NCBI GenBank assembly: GCA_002633005.1
Contig: NMRA01000763.1
Span: forward strand, 129,160-155,561
From: Phoronis australis
Taxonomy: Eukaryota > Phoronida > Phoronidae
Reading direction: 5' to 3'
DNA: 26,402 nt
This document shows, in pieces, positions 1-10,290 of this stretch. The notes beneath the pieces are model-generated. The model saw nothing but the letters and a program-made list of their open reading frames with translations. It did not search any database and was not told where the DNA came from. How positions within the stretch are numbered: position 1 is the stretch's first letter; each line of letters begins with the position of its first letter. A program made the translations under genes and the position numbers.

Positions 1-299
1 GTTTACTAACGTTTATGGTCCGGTAAATGCACTTAATTGCGGTCATCACAACTGTTTCAAACCCCGGTGCCGCGCTCGACCTCATTGATCCTGGTAAAGC
101 CGCTTAGCGGAAGGAAGAAAGGTGAAAATTCACGCATATCTTTAGAAATGCGTGACTTCCTCAGTTCCTTGTAAGCGTATTAGACCGCATGTTTATTAAA
201 ACCAAACTTGTGATTCTTACAAAAATTTGCACAAAACCGAATAAATCGTATCCTTTCACACCCCTTAGTGGGAAAAAACGGCGTCTACCGGAATCGGAG
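1..299. other. No recognisable feature
   Basis: I see no open frame of useful length, no repeat shared with the rest of the window and no RNA gene here. The sequence is of mixed composition and lies just upstream of the GATGGC-type repeats that begin near 300. Confidence 0.5.
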
Positions 300-800
300 T
301 GGCGGAAGTTAGTTTTTCAAGATGGCGGACAAAATGGCCGATAGATTTTCTGATGCTCACTATAACTCAAGAGTGGAATGTGATAGAGTAAAAATTCAAA
401 AAGGTTTACTTACGTAATGTGGGTCACAAATCAATTGAAAATGGTTTTGCATGGCTGTGGTGACACCATCAGCCATTTTCCAAGATGGCCTCCAAAATTA
501 ACTATATCAAATTGCACAACTTCGCAGAAACAAATTAGTGCGTCTTGCTTCAAACATTGTATCATAGGTTTTCTGGGTCGACTAATCCACTTAGACTCAT
601 TGCGTTTGGCTTTAATGAGTACTTCCACCATTTTCTAAGATGGCCACCAAATAGTTGCTTTGTGTAAGAACTTCAGATTCCAGAGACACGCCATGTCCTG
701 AAATTTTTAGGTCAGCACGTCCATTACAATAATTTTTGTCTGGGTCTTGATGCTTACGACTACCATTTTCCAGATGGTTTAACAAATAACTTACTTGGGT
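300..800. repeat. Degenerate ~150 bp tandem repeat with a GATGGC core word
   Basis: A word of the type CCATTTTCCAAGATGGC recurs at 319-328 (AAGATGGCGG form), 473-489, 628-645 and 763-777, with GATGG at 321, 485, 639 and 773, so the spacing is 164, 154 and 134 bases. The sequence between the words is strongly diverged, so this is an old or loosely conserved array. The first copy resembles the AAGATGGCGGC binding word of the YY1 factor; that link is inference. The short open frames on both strands here are accidental: they overlap each other and show no family resemblance. Confidence 0.5.
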
Positions 801-979
801 CAAAAGCATCAGGTTTCCCTGGATTGAAGGATCATTCTCCTCCTGAAAAAATGTGCTGTATTTAAAAAATCTCTCTGCAATTAATTCATTGATCTACTAG
901 CCACACTGTCTGTGTCACTTCCAGTTAGTTGTAAATGCTAATGAATCTATACACAATCAACCAGTATTTACACAACTAA

Positions 980-1322
980 TCTCTGGCAACTGAGAATGAA
1001 TTGCTGCAGCTAAAACCACGGCATTCTCCACATGCAACCGAGTACAGCAGTCCTAACTTCTTGCAAGTACATCTCTCGGAACTGCAGTTGGTCTTACACG
1101 AGCATCTCACTACTTTCATCAGGTTCTCTGGTGCTGCTGACTGGTCATTCGTCGTGGAAATGAATTTTCCACCCACCTGCCAACATCCATCCCCAATACA
1201 GCGAGTCTACGCCACTGCCACGGAAGCTTGAACGCCCTTGCTCTTGATAATATGTCCCGGCAGCATGGAATTTATCTACTAAAGAAAGTTGGTCATAATG
1301 ACTGTATTTGGACTGTGGCTAC
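980..1322 (-). pseudogene. Broken C-terminal part of a CXC-like cysteine-rich protein
   Basis: On the minus strand from about 1322 downward a coding-like stretch reads HAAGTYYQEQG..., then a WGW motif, then, after a frame change, AAPENLMKVVRCSCKTNC and a run of CxC and CxxC cysteines that ends in ACGECRGFSCSN before the stop near 979. This order (WGW, an APE-x-L-x-K-V segment, a terminal cysteine cluster of about 35 residues) is one I recall at the C-terminus of many uncharacterised predicted invertebrate proteins, often linked to mobile elements. The cluster recalls the tesmin/CXC zinc-binding pattern. The two parts are in different frames. The junction near 1168-1180 carries a direct GGTG-GGTG duplication of four bases, which accounts for the shift. 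Two adjacent in-frame TAG codons close the upstream side, and no start is visible. It is a relic or a degraded last exon. The biochemical role of the family is not known to me. Confidence 0.5.
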
Positions 1323-1919
1323 TACAAATTTACTTTACTATTTAGACAGATTTATAGCAACACTTTACATATCACTTTTGGCTATGGATATCCTCATGCT
1401 ACGACCGGTAGGGTTCGCGTTAATCACGGGCGGGCAGAGCCTGATAATGGAAAGCAATACAATTTCCTGAATCGAAAGTTGACAGACAGGAAACAAAAAA
1501 ACACCGACCTATCCGTTTGAGAGACCACGACCCCTAAGGCAAATCTCTGTTCACGAATGAAGACTGACGGACGACCTGCATCTAACTTCGCCGTAGCCCC
1601 CAGCGCCGTTTAGTTTTTGAAAGTTTCCATTCATATGCAATGCGCTCGAAGATCTCTCCCGTTTCTTCACTGCAAGATGACGTGTGGCACGATTTTCCAT
1701 TGAGAAAACTCTTTTGGTATTCAGTATCTCTAAAAGGCGAGTTTATTGATCTGGAATCTGTAAGGACGTGGTTACCAGGTTGTTGCACTTCGATTACTTG
1801 GTGTGCTCGTAGTTCATTGGAAAGCGCAATAACCCCTCCTGAGAATAATAGCATGAACCTTGAATATTTTCATTTGAGTGGGTCGGCCTGCTGTTTCAGA
1901 TTGCGGCCATTTCCTTAAA
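1323..1919. other. Unassigned stretch with two overlapping open frames
   Basis: The region contains a 90-residue frame on the minus strand (1582-1854, closed upstream by a TGA) and a 92-residue frame on the plus strand (1640-1918) covering the same bases. Neither shows a domain, signal peptide or motif I recognise. Composition at 1590-1900 is somewhat more coding-like (less AT-rich) than the repeat array that follows, so a decayed coding exon is possible. I could not decide the strand, and no splice sites or start context support either reading. Confidence 0.3.
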
Positions 1920-2149
1920 TGCGCACACCGTGAGGAGATGATGTTTTACCCGATACATGAAGGACGATACAGGTGCGTAACTTCTGTCATTAATTACATT
2001 TTTGTCTGGCTGATTGCTGTTACAGTTCTCCAACTGTGGCAACTGTTGTAATACGTATATGTTTTAAGTGTCGGCTGTATTTTACAGTAGTTGTTCGTTG
2101 GGTTATACGCATACATTAGTGTTAGTGTCGTGATGACGCACATTTATTC

Positions 2150-2324
2150 AAATGGATATTCACTGAAAAGGCTATGGCTTTAAGAGAAGAACTGCTGTCC
2201 GTGTAAATACTCTGAATATACATTTGAATTTATGTATTTTATTTCTGTATGAGTAAGCAAAGCCTACGATGTACAATAATTGATATTATTAGAATTATTA
2301 TTATTATTATTATTAAATGGATAT
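2150..2324 (+). mobile_element. 5'-truncated LINE-like 3' end with (ATT)n tail and 10-bp target duplication
   Basis: The sequence AAATGGATAT occurs at 2150-2159 and again at 2315-2324, and the uninterrupted array reads straight through this site in other copies (CACATTTATTC..AATGGATA..CTCCATC). The 155 bases between (2160-2314) are foreign to the array and end in a run of ATT triplets (about 2295-2314). A short ATT microsatellite at the 3' end plus a ~10-bp duplication is the hallmark of target-primed insertion by CR1/L2-type non-LTR retrotransposons. No reverse transcriptase coding sequence remains, so the exact clade is open. Confidence 0.65.
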
Positions 2325-2453
2325 ATCTATCCATATATCAAATGTATTATCATTAGCTTGCACTAGACGTTTGTTACTTGACTTGCTGAATTTAACGCTC
2401 TTTCTAATCCCGACTAACAGTTGTAATAGCATTCTAACTAGGGCCCTAACATG

Positions 2454-3127
2454 CGACCCGTTTTATGGACTCTGGATCCTATCTGTCCCGGGTTTTTGTG
2501 TCCCGGTGTTTTGCGTAATAGTCCAGACGCTAAGCAGACGAGTGTGCAAGTTTTAGCAACACTTGCCAGTTAGGCCCACATGACAGTTTTCAGGTGCTTT
2601 ACGATCCTGATTTAGGGCATAAGTTCAACAAGTAATAAAGTAACGTGTTATATTTTTATGCATTTTCCTTAGTTGCATTGGATTCTGGTCGTTGCCAGAT
2701 AAAGCAATGCCCCCTGGAATTTTGGAATGCAAGCTCACTTCTTGAAAATGCGCCTATAGTTTTCAAGATTTCGGCTAGGTCGCAAACGGCGAACTTGAGT
2801 ATGTTAATTTTCTTGGCTCATCGAGCACTGACCAATGACACATACATGTAGGACTCGGTGTGAAAGTAGCCATTGCCTCCCTGGAGAAATTGTCGGGCTT
2901 GCGTGTATTTGAATGAAGCATCCGGCTAATCCATTGATTAACGTGCCAGTACATCGGCATTCAAATACATTCAGCTAGGACATTCTCTGCAGGGGTACAA
3001 TCACAGCTACCACACCAGGACACATAGAACTCCTTCCGATGCAATGAAAACTGGTCATACCGTACCCGGGACACGTACATATGTGAATCCCGATATGCAT
3101 AAAACGGGAACACATCAGGATGACCAC
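2454..3127. other. Insert of unknown origin in unit 1, with two inverted repeats
   Basis: Unit 1 leaves the array consensus after CTAACATGCG near 2452 and returns at about 3130 with GATCAGAACAATGGTTCCCG. The roughly 675 bases between have no counterpart in other units. They contain a 9-bp perfect inverted repeat TCTTGAAAA/TTTTCAAGA (2740-2748 and 2760-2768, 11-base loop) and an 11-bp one GTATTTGAATG/CATTCAAATAC (2905-2915 and 2958-2968). I found no clear terminal inverted repeats or target duplication. Short open frames on both strands show no recognisable domain. Confidence 0.5.
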
Positions 3128-3409
3128 CAACATATGGATCAGAACAATGGTTCCCGTGGTCGTTAACTGCCTTGGTAGATTTATCAATTAATCTCGAAGT
3201 GTCAACTTTAAAACAATAGTTGATTTGCCGATACTCTGAAAATTTAATTACTGCACGTTTTTGTCTATTTGCACGCCGTACCCATACATAAACGACAAGC
3301 TGCGACCCACGGATAACAAAGACGGAAGAAAGGTAGAAGACAAAAATTATGAAGATAATCTACCAGGGGTTCATGTAATCTACGTTGCTTGGGTGTCATA
3401 ATGTATTAG

Positions 3410-3418
3410 TATAAATAG
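3410..3418 (+). promoter_or_regulatory. TATA box candidate in unit 1
   Basis: TATAAATAG matches the animal TATA consensus and is followed by GGTACAGCTCGATACTCC about where a transcription start would lie. The box and the downstream segment recur in other units, which argues against chance. Confidence 0.4.
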
Positions 3419-4165
3419 GGTACAGCTCGATACTCCAAAGGTTCACAACTTAGAACTCTCATAATACCACAAATGAATAAAAAGGCATTATAAGGCCAGA
3501 AAGTTCACAAATCCGACAAAAAGAAAAACTAGTTAGTTCGAAACTAGTCTGAAGGTCTATGACGCCAGAAACCAGCAATTCAAAGTCAACGACAGCCAAG
3601 CAGCAAAATTTTGGCGGCGATAAATCGTACTTCGAACATGTAAATAACTACAGCAACTCAGTGAATCGCCCAACTTCATGTTTGGGTCCCGTTCTGAGAG
3701 GCACAGACTCTTAGAAGAACAAGTTTCAAGCAGCCGTGTGCAAATAAATTTCTGAACGTTTTGCTCAAAATCACTGTTCGGACCCTAATGTCATGAAAGT
3801 TCAAATTTATAACCTTCGCTGGGTTTTCGTAATTGTGTGGATAAGTCTTCAGATTTATGGATTTTTAGACTTGCAAACCTTGCGACCCATGAATACCTTA
3901 ATTTCATATAAACTCTGTACACATTCTTTCTCACTTGAAGTTTTCAATAGGGCTAAAGATATGGTGACGTTCAGCTGTAAATCAGTATCCTGGCAGTTAC
4001 CGGTTTTGGCTACATACATGTATGTGTACTCATTTGAGCCATCAAAACTTGATCGATCACTTGTTTTATTTGGAAAAGCGAAGTGAAAAATCTACTTCAG
4101 GAATACGTCTTTATTCAAGTACACGGTTTCACAACTAGTTTCAGTGCAGTCTCTCAAAAATTGCG

Positions 4166-5158
4166 TTGGTAATTGTATAACTGGGAGATCTTGTCAATAT
4201 AAAATACACTATAGGCTCTCAGTTCGGGTCGCCTGTATTATATTCCTTCTCGGAAGTGATCTACATTTACTCTTAATTGTTGTATTTTATTTGAGCGACT
4301 TTGTCATTTGTTACTGTAAATAGCTGGGCTTTGTTTATCATTAAAAGGATACCAAACTCGGTTTTGGCATACTTACACATACTAAAAACGACTTCCCCCA
4401 TCCAGTTCTCTGAAACAAAATAATTCTTTGTAACTTATCGCTTACCCTCAAAAGTCTTTAGGAAATTTTGAAAACTTCTAACAAATACTGCTAAACGGGA
4501 AAGCGTGACCTACAGTACGCTTTTAGAAAGTTACACAGCACCTTTGGAAAAGGTCACCCGTCAAGGACCACAACGTGCAATTTATGTGATAGGAAGTATA
4601 AGTTTTTCAGTTGGTTCCTGCTTTTATTTTGGAAGACTGACACTAAAGATGCAAAGCAGGTGACAGAAAGTGGATTGAATGACATCATCAATATAAGGTT
4701 TATCATCCTTACGGGACTATACAGGACCACGACGTCACGACGGGTTACAGTGCATCAAAAAGCTCCTACAGTGCCACTAATACGACTGAAAACAGTGTTG
4801 AAAACTGTATTACCGTTCAACTTTCATGAGAAAAAAGCATTTAAAATGTTTTACACTTTAGTTACAAGTTTGTTGGGGCATCGTTTTACTTTCCTAACCA
4901 AGTTTCTTTCAATGTATACTTCACAAAAAGAAATACACACACCTCGGCTCATGTACGTTGAATTCGTCCTGGAAGGTTGGTTGGACTTTATTGCCAAGTA
5001 TGCGATTTTAGCTAATTTTTTTACAAAATTAAATATTTTAACTCCTTAAATGTTTATATTATCGGAAACTAAAAACCCAAGTAGTATTTGAAATTTCGAT
5101 TTTTACTTGTCTGATATTCATAATGATTTCCCCACAAGAATATTTCCCTTAAGTAAAA
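4166..5158. other. Insert of unknown origin in unit 1 (~990 bp)
   Basis: The array runs normally to CAGTCTCTCAAAAATTGCG (~4165) and resumes at AAATTTAGCGAAAAAGAAAA (~5158); in other units these two ends are joined (CTCAAAAACCGTAAAATTTAGC). The intervening sequence is AT-rich. It contains a 129-residue plus-strand frame at 4660-5049 with no recognisable motif, which I regard as chance. No terminal repeats or duplicated target could be seen by eye. Confidence 0.5.
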
Positions 5159-6297
5159 TTTAGCGAAAAAGAAAAGAAAAGCACAGTAATAGCAAAACAA
5201 CGGTATCGATAACAAGTTCGAATTTCATTTGATGAAAATGCTCCAAGACGTGATCTCAAAAAACAATGTTCTCAAATATCATGATTTTATTTTGAATTCG
5301 TTTTGTAAACGGTGTTTAAATCCTTGGATTTGGAAGTTTTACATAAATCTGAGCAGCTATTTCTGAGATATAAAACTTAAAATTTGGGGAAATGTACACG
5401 ATTTTGAAGCTTCAAAGTTAGAGAAATGTTGACGTTTTTTCTATGGTCATACAGGTCCTCGCCACAAGTGGCAGTGCACCCGGCCAAGATGTCGCTGAAC
5501 CCCCAACACAAAATGGCACCAGAGTCGGAAAGATAAAAAATCCCAGGAGTTACCTCTTACTTGAAGGCGTGCACCATGAGATCCTGTCTTACCCGATACA
5601 CGAACGGGGGATAGAGGTGTCTAACTTTCGTTATTGATAACATTTTTGTTTGGCTGACACAGTTACAGTTACCCACCTGTGACAAATGTATGGTGTCCAG
5701 ATCATTGTGTTGTACTCGAGTATTAGTGTTTGGGTTGCGATGACGCACATGTACTTCGAATAGATAAAGCTTTCCATCTATCATATCTATTACCATTTGC
5801 TTGCACTAAGCGTTTGTTGCTTGTCTTGCTGGTACATTCGCGTTGACGCTAACACTCTTCTTAATCGCTACTAACAATTGCACTAACATACTAACACCAA
5901 TCCTAACATAGCAAGAAATACAGCATGAATAAATCCAAACGACGTTCAAGGTCACAAAATGCATGCTGAGTGGTGTTATTTGAATTCCTTTCCAAATGCC
6001 AAGATCAAATGGAGCTGAACAGTGGTTCCCGTGATCGATTACTACCGTGGCAGAGATGAGGATTTTTTAATTATTTTCCGAATGGCAAATTGAAAACAAT
6101 AGTTGATTTATCACTTGTTTGTAAATTTTATTAATGAACGTTTTCGTTTATTTATTTACCATGCCCACGCCACAACGATACGATTCGACTCACCGATAAC
6201 CAAGACGGAGGAAGAAGCACGAAAGACTGAGAATTAACAACCGAAGACTAAAATTAAGAAGGAAATTTAAAGTAGCTTGCAAGTCACAGTACATTAG

Positions 6298-6305
6298 TAT
6301 AAATA
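6298..6305 (+). promoter_or_regulatory. TATA box candidate in unit 2
   Basis: TATAAATA sits in the same unit position as at 3410, followed by AGATGGAGCTCGATACTCCG, a diverged copy of the conserved downstream segment. Confidence 0.35.
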
Positions 6306-6596
6306 AGATGGAGCTCGATACTCCGAAGGTTCGCAAGCCTGAATGCAAGTTATGTAACATTGAATGATTTTTTTAAAATACCCTATCAGGCATATCAAAC
6401 TGATAGTAAAACAACCAATATTCTTTCAGACTTGTGTTGATCTTCGGATTTATTTATTTGTCGACTTGTAAACTTTCGGAGCCATGAATTCCGTTATTTC
6501 TACCTTCCGCCGACAACTGTTCTCACTTGCAGTTTTCAATTCAGATCATAACAGTTCATTGTTTCGAGGGGATTAACTTCTCTCGAACTTGATTAT

Positions 6597-8140
6597 AGTT
6601 TTTATGCGCAAACGTATTTATATGTGGACTTATTATGCCGTCATCTCCGTCCATCCGTTCGGAGTCCGGAGTCGGCGTCCGCTCCAAAACGCCTGGAGGT
6701 ATGTCCAGGAAGTTTTGCACATGTGTTTCTTCCGTGGATGTGACGGCATGAGCGAACTTTCATTCCGATCCGACTGTGGGTAGGACCCCTAGTGGCAATT
6801 TTAGTTTTTTACGTTTACCTCTGTAACTTCAAAATTCCTGAACAGATTTTCATAAAAATTGGTACATAGGCACCTATCAATGAGATTAGGCTAACTTTCC
6901 GTTTTCAGATGCATTTGACGTAATTTGCGCCACTTAGTGGCCATTTTTAGTGTTTTCGAGTTTGTTTTTTGCGTCCACCCCTCTATCAACCAAACCGCTC
7001 AAAGGATGATTGTGAAAATTGGCATGTATGGCGATGATTTTCCGACGACTTCGACTATTATGGCACCTCCTAGCCTAGGCAGTTTTTTTGCGCCTATGGC
7101 TGCATGTCCTCTGTGTTTTCAAACGTCCTCAACGTATTTTCATAAAATTTGGCATACACACATCTGTTAATTAAGTGACGCTATCTCTCCGTTTTCAGAC
7201 GGATTCGACCTAGTTTGCGCCATCTATTGGCCATTTTTACAGTTTTCGAGTCTGTTTTAGGCCTCCAGTCATCTATCAACGAAACCGCTTTCAGGATAAT
7301 TGTGTATGTGGCATGTATGTTTTTACTATAAAGTTGACGGCTGACGATGGTTATCCGACGATTTTGACTACTGTGGCGCCTCTCAGTGGCACTTTTGTTT
7401 TTTTTTGCACCCATGACTGTATCTCCTAAACCGTTTGCAGGATCTTTATTTAATTTAGCGAGTGTATTTATATGATGTTGACAACGGACGACGACGACTT
7501 TCGGACGGATCTGACTACTGGTGTGCCCCCTAGTGGCAATTTTAGTTTTTTACGTTTACCAGTATGTACCTTCAAAGGTTCTCAACAGATTTTCATAAAG
7601 TTGTGAATATAGGCATCTATGTTTTTTGATGAAATTGAGGTATTTTGCTCGACCTAGTGGCCGTTTTTGCTGTTTTCAAATCTTGTTTTTGGCGTCCACC
7701 CTTCTATCGACGAAATCATTCTAGGGAAAGTTTTGAAAATTGGCGTATATGTTTTCAGTGCGAAGAGTACGTTTGATGATGGCAACTGACTAGTGTGGCG
7801 CCTCCTAGTAGTAGTTATGTTTTGTTTTGCACTCATAGCTATATCTCCTAAACCCACTCCAGGATCTTTATTTAATTTAGTAAGTGTATTTATATGAAGA
7901 TAACAACAGACGACGACTTTTAGGCGGATCCAACGAACGCTGTGCCCACAAGTGGCAATTTCCTGTTATTTTGTTTTCCTTTGTTTCTCTGAAGTTCCTT
8001 GACAGATTTCTATGAAATATGGCATGCTCCCGTTTTTTGGATGGATTGTACGTTTTTGCGCCATCTAGTGGCCATTTTTATGATACAAATAAATAACCCT
8101 AAAAGCACACCATTTGCGATGCATTCGTGGGTGCATTTTA
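6597..8140 (+). repeat. Array of ~150-bp modules in a higher-order pattern, CTCF-like words
   Basis: Each module ends in a word of the form GCGCCATCTAGTGGCCA followed by TTTTTA. These ends lie near 6788, 6927, 7064, 7217, 7373, 7525, 7647, 7794, 7940 and 8058, spaced about 118-155 bases. Three module types can be told apart: one with AATTTAGCAAGTGTATTTATATGA, one with CAGATTTTCATAAAATTTGGCA, and one with CTATCAACCAAACCGCTC. The order is roughly type 1, 2, 3, 2, 3, 1, 2, 3, 1, 2, that is, an imperfect ~440-bp higher-order repeat. The frames are not open. The array is foreign to the 1.9 kb unit. Two copies (7525-7536 and 8060-8071) match the core CTCF consensus CCASYAGRKGGC on the minus strand exactly. 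Confidence 0.75.
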
Positions 8141-8583
8141 ACGCTCCGCGTTGCTCTTGTTTAGGGACTTGTTCTTTCGTCAAACTACTGGCTGACCAAT
8201 ATATCATTAACATGGGAGATTTTACATAAATCTGAACTGTTATTTCTAAGATATCAACCTTTAAAATAAGAGTAATGTGGACACTTTCTAGGGCCACGCA
8301 GCATCCGAAGTACCAGGACACTGTCCTTGCCACCACTGACAGCGAACAAAAATGTCACTGAACCGTCACCATGTAATGACACCAGAACAGGAGAAGTAAA
8401 AAATCCAGGAAATTGCCTCTTTCTTGAGGGCGTACGTCATGACATGCTGTCTTACCCGATACGCAAGGTACGACTGAGGTGCGTTACTTTCGTTATTGAT
8501 AACATTTTGGACTGGCTGACACGTGCAGTTACAGTTCTTCACCTGTTACAACACTGTGATGTCCAGGTCTTTGGAATAGATTT

Positions 8584-8940
8584 CTGGGCCCGGTCTCCAA
8601 TCTTTTTACTCGAAATGGAACTGGAAATTTGGTTTGGCATTTTCTACTCTACTTTTGGGCGAACTCAAGATAAGTGTCTATTATTCTATGCTCGAGTACA
8701 CAAAAACTTACGTAGATAATTCATTGCCCTTAGTTCACAGTTTGTAAACCCAATATTAAAGCAATAAGTTCGAGTTTGAACTCTAAATTTCGAGTTTTTA
8801 CTCGAGTTTGTAGCCCGAATATAAGGGTGTTCAAGGGCAAACTTGAACTAGAAACTCCTATGCATAAACTATAATGTATTCGAGCACAGTCTGATAACCA
8901 GTTATCTTAAGTTCGCACTAAAGGAGCAGAGAAATTGCCA
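8584..8940. repeat. ACTCGA-rich dispersed repeat inserted in unit 3
   Basis: The array breaks after GGTCTTTGGAATAG (~8580) and resumes near 8941 with AATACTGTTAGCTGTATTTTA. The insert begins with CTGGGCCCGGTCTCCAATCT (8584-8603), found identically at 26194-26213, and in both places TACTCGA-type words follow within a few bases. It contains several TTCGAGT/ACTCGAG words (for example 8768-8812). No clean target duplication was found. Confidence 0.55.
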
Positions 8941-10119
8941 AAAATACTGTTAGCTGTATTTTAGTTGTACTTACTCTGGGTTCTCCTCATATATCAATGC
9001 TTTGGCCGTGATGATGCTCATTTATTCCAATAGATAGACTGTAGATCTGTCCATCTATCAATTGCAGTTTCATTCGCTTGGACTAGACGTTTGTTGCTTT
9101 TCTTGCTTGTCCATTAACGTTGATGCAAACACACATTCTAACCCCACCAAATTTCCAATAAAATACTAATACCAGTCCTAACAAACCTAAAAACATCACC
9201 AATTAATCCAACTGACGTTCGAAGTCACAAAATGCATGCTGAATGTCATTATTTGAATTCCTCTACAGATGCCACAACGGGATGGAGCTAGGCTGTGGTT
9301 CACGGTATCAATTACTGGCGGAGTAAGGACAAGGATTTTCAACTGATCGGCGTATGAGAAATTGAAAACAGTTTATTTGGCGATTGTTTGTAATTTTTTT
9401 TCAATACACAATTTGTGCGTTTACACGCAGTACCCGTACACCAGCAATACGCTGCGATCCTCGAATAACCAGAACGGACGAAGCAGTTCTTCAGACGAAA
9501 ATTATGAAGGTAAACTGTTGTTTCTTGGGTTTCATACTGCATTAAAAAGGGTGAAGCTCAATACCTTTAAGGTTTTCAAATCTGTGCCAATTATACGACA
9601 AACGAAAATGTTTACAAAAAGCCCTACCGGGCCACAGGTTCACAAACTCGACAAAAAGCTTATTAGTTCGAAAACAGTTCGACAATTAAAGAGACCAGAA
9701 AACAGTGATTCAAATTTCAACGACAGAAGAGCAACAAAATTCTAGTCCCCGTACTCCAAAAGTTGAAAATGTTAATAAAAGCGACAGTTCAGTGCACTTT
9801 GTCAAACTTTGTTTGGATGCTTTACCAAGGCACTGGCTCTTGGAAGAATTGGTTCCAGGGAGGCACGTGCTTACACATCACCAAACATTTTGTTCGAAAT
9901 CACTGTTCAGGACCTCATAACATGAAATTTCGAATTTTTAGCTTTCGAACTAATGGTCTCTCTGACTAGAAAGGATATTTGAATTGATGAATTTGTTTAC
10001 TTGCAAACCTTTGGAGTCATGAATACCGCGATTTCATAATTTTGGCCTGCATTTTTTTCATTTGAAATTTTCAAATCATATCATATCATTTCATTTTTTC
10101 TACGGGGTTGGCTTCCTTT

Positions 10120-10290
10120 TAACATTATTGTACTTTCTGTAGCACACCCTTGACAAAGAGCTCATCGCTCGAAACGTGGGGATATTTCAATATATTTTAG
10201 TACCGACGCTCGTCGTTTTAGTTTTACTAGTATATATTCTTATCCGTCGGTAACTGCACGGCATTTCAACATCTATTTGATAACATTATT
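10120..10290 (+). mobile_element. 151-bp insert with 10-bp target duplication and hammerhead-like core
   Basis: TAACATTATT occurs at 10120-10129 and 10281-10290. In the sister copy near 11130 the same array sequence (CTTTTATCATTATTTTAGGG) is uninterrupted, so 10130-10280 is an insertion. It contains TTGACAAA (10150-10157), GAGC (10158-10161), a five-base loop, GCTC (10167-10170) and GAAAC (10171-10175). This is the layout of a hammerhead core (CUGAUGA, stem II, GAAA), with the first core box degenerate. An 8-bp inverted repeat TACCGACG/CGTCGGTA (10201-10208 and 10245-10252) lies downstream. Motifs of the CTGATGA..GCTCGAAACGT kind are known from Penelope-like elements and retrozymes; assignment to either is inference. 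Confidence 0.55.

Larger units (their letters stand above)
1920..5440 (+). repeat. Array unit 1 (5'-truncated, three insertions)
   Basis: The homology begins with the segment resembling GATGCTGTCTTACCCGATACACG near 1938, so the first ~180 bases of a full unit are missing. Anchors A (~1985), C (~3313) and B (~3699) and the end block (AGCTATTTCTGAGATA, ~5354) are present. It is interrupted at 2160-2314 (LINE tail), about 2454-3127 and about 4166-5158. Subtracting these leaves about 1.7-1.8 kb of array sequence. Confidence 0.7.
5441..8290 (+). repeat. Array unit 2 (interrupted by a 150-bp-module array)
   Basis: It starts with GGTCATACAGG and carries anchors A (~5630) and C (~6190). It is interrupted from about 6597 to 8140, then resumes with CTTTCGTCAAACTACTGGCTG (~8177). 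A deletion follows: CATGGGAGA at 8211-8219 joins directly to the end block TTTTACATAAATCTGAACTG (~8220). The B block proper is largely missing in this copy, although its downstream part (GTTTTCAATTCAGATCATA) is present at 6531-6550. Confidence 0.7.

Noticed and set aside
4660-5049. 129-residue plus-strand open frame
   Set aside because: No motif, no splice or start support, and it lies in an AT-rich insert that no other unit shares; length is within what chance allows.
8327-8719. 130-residue plus-strand open frame
   Set aside because: It crosses the boundary between the satellite unit and the ACTCGA-rich insert, and the satellite part is not open in the other copies.
9362-9745. 127-residue plus-strand open frame
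   Set aside because: It lies wholly in the C-to-B segment of unit 3; the same segment in units 4, 6 and 9 has stops and frameshifts.
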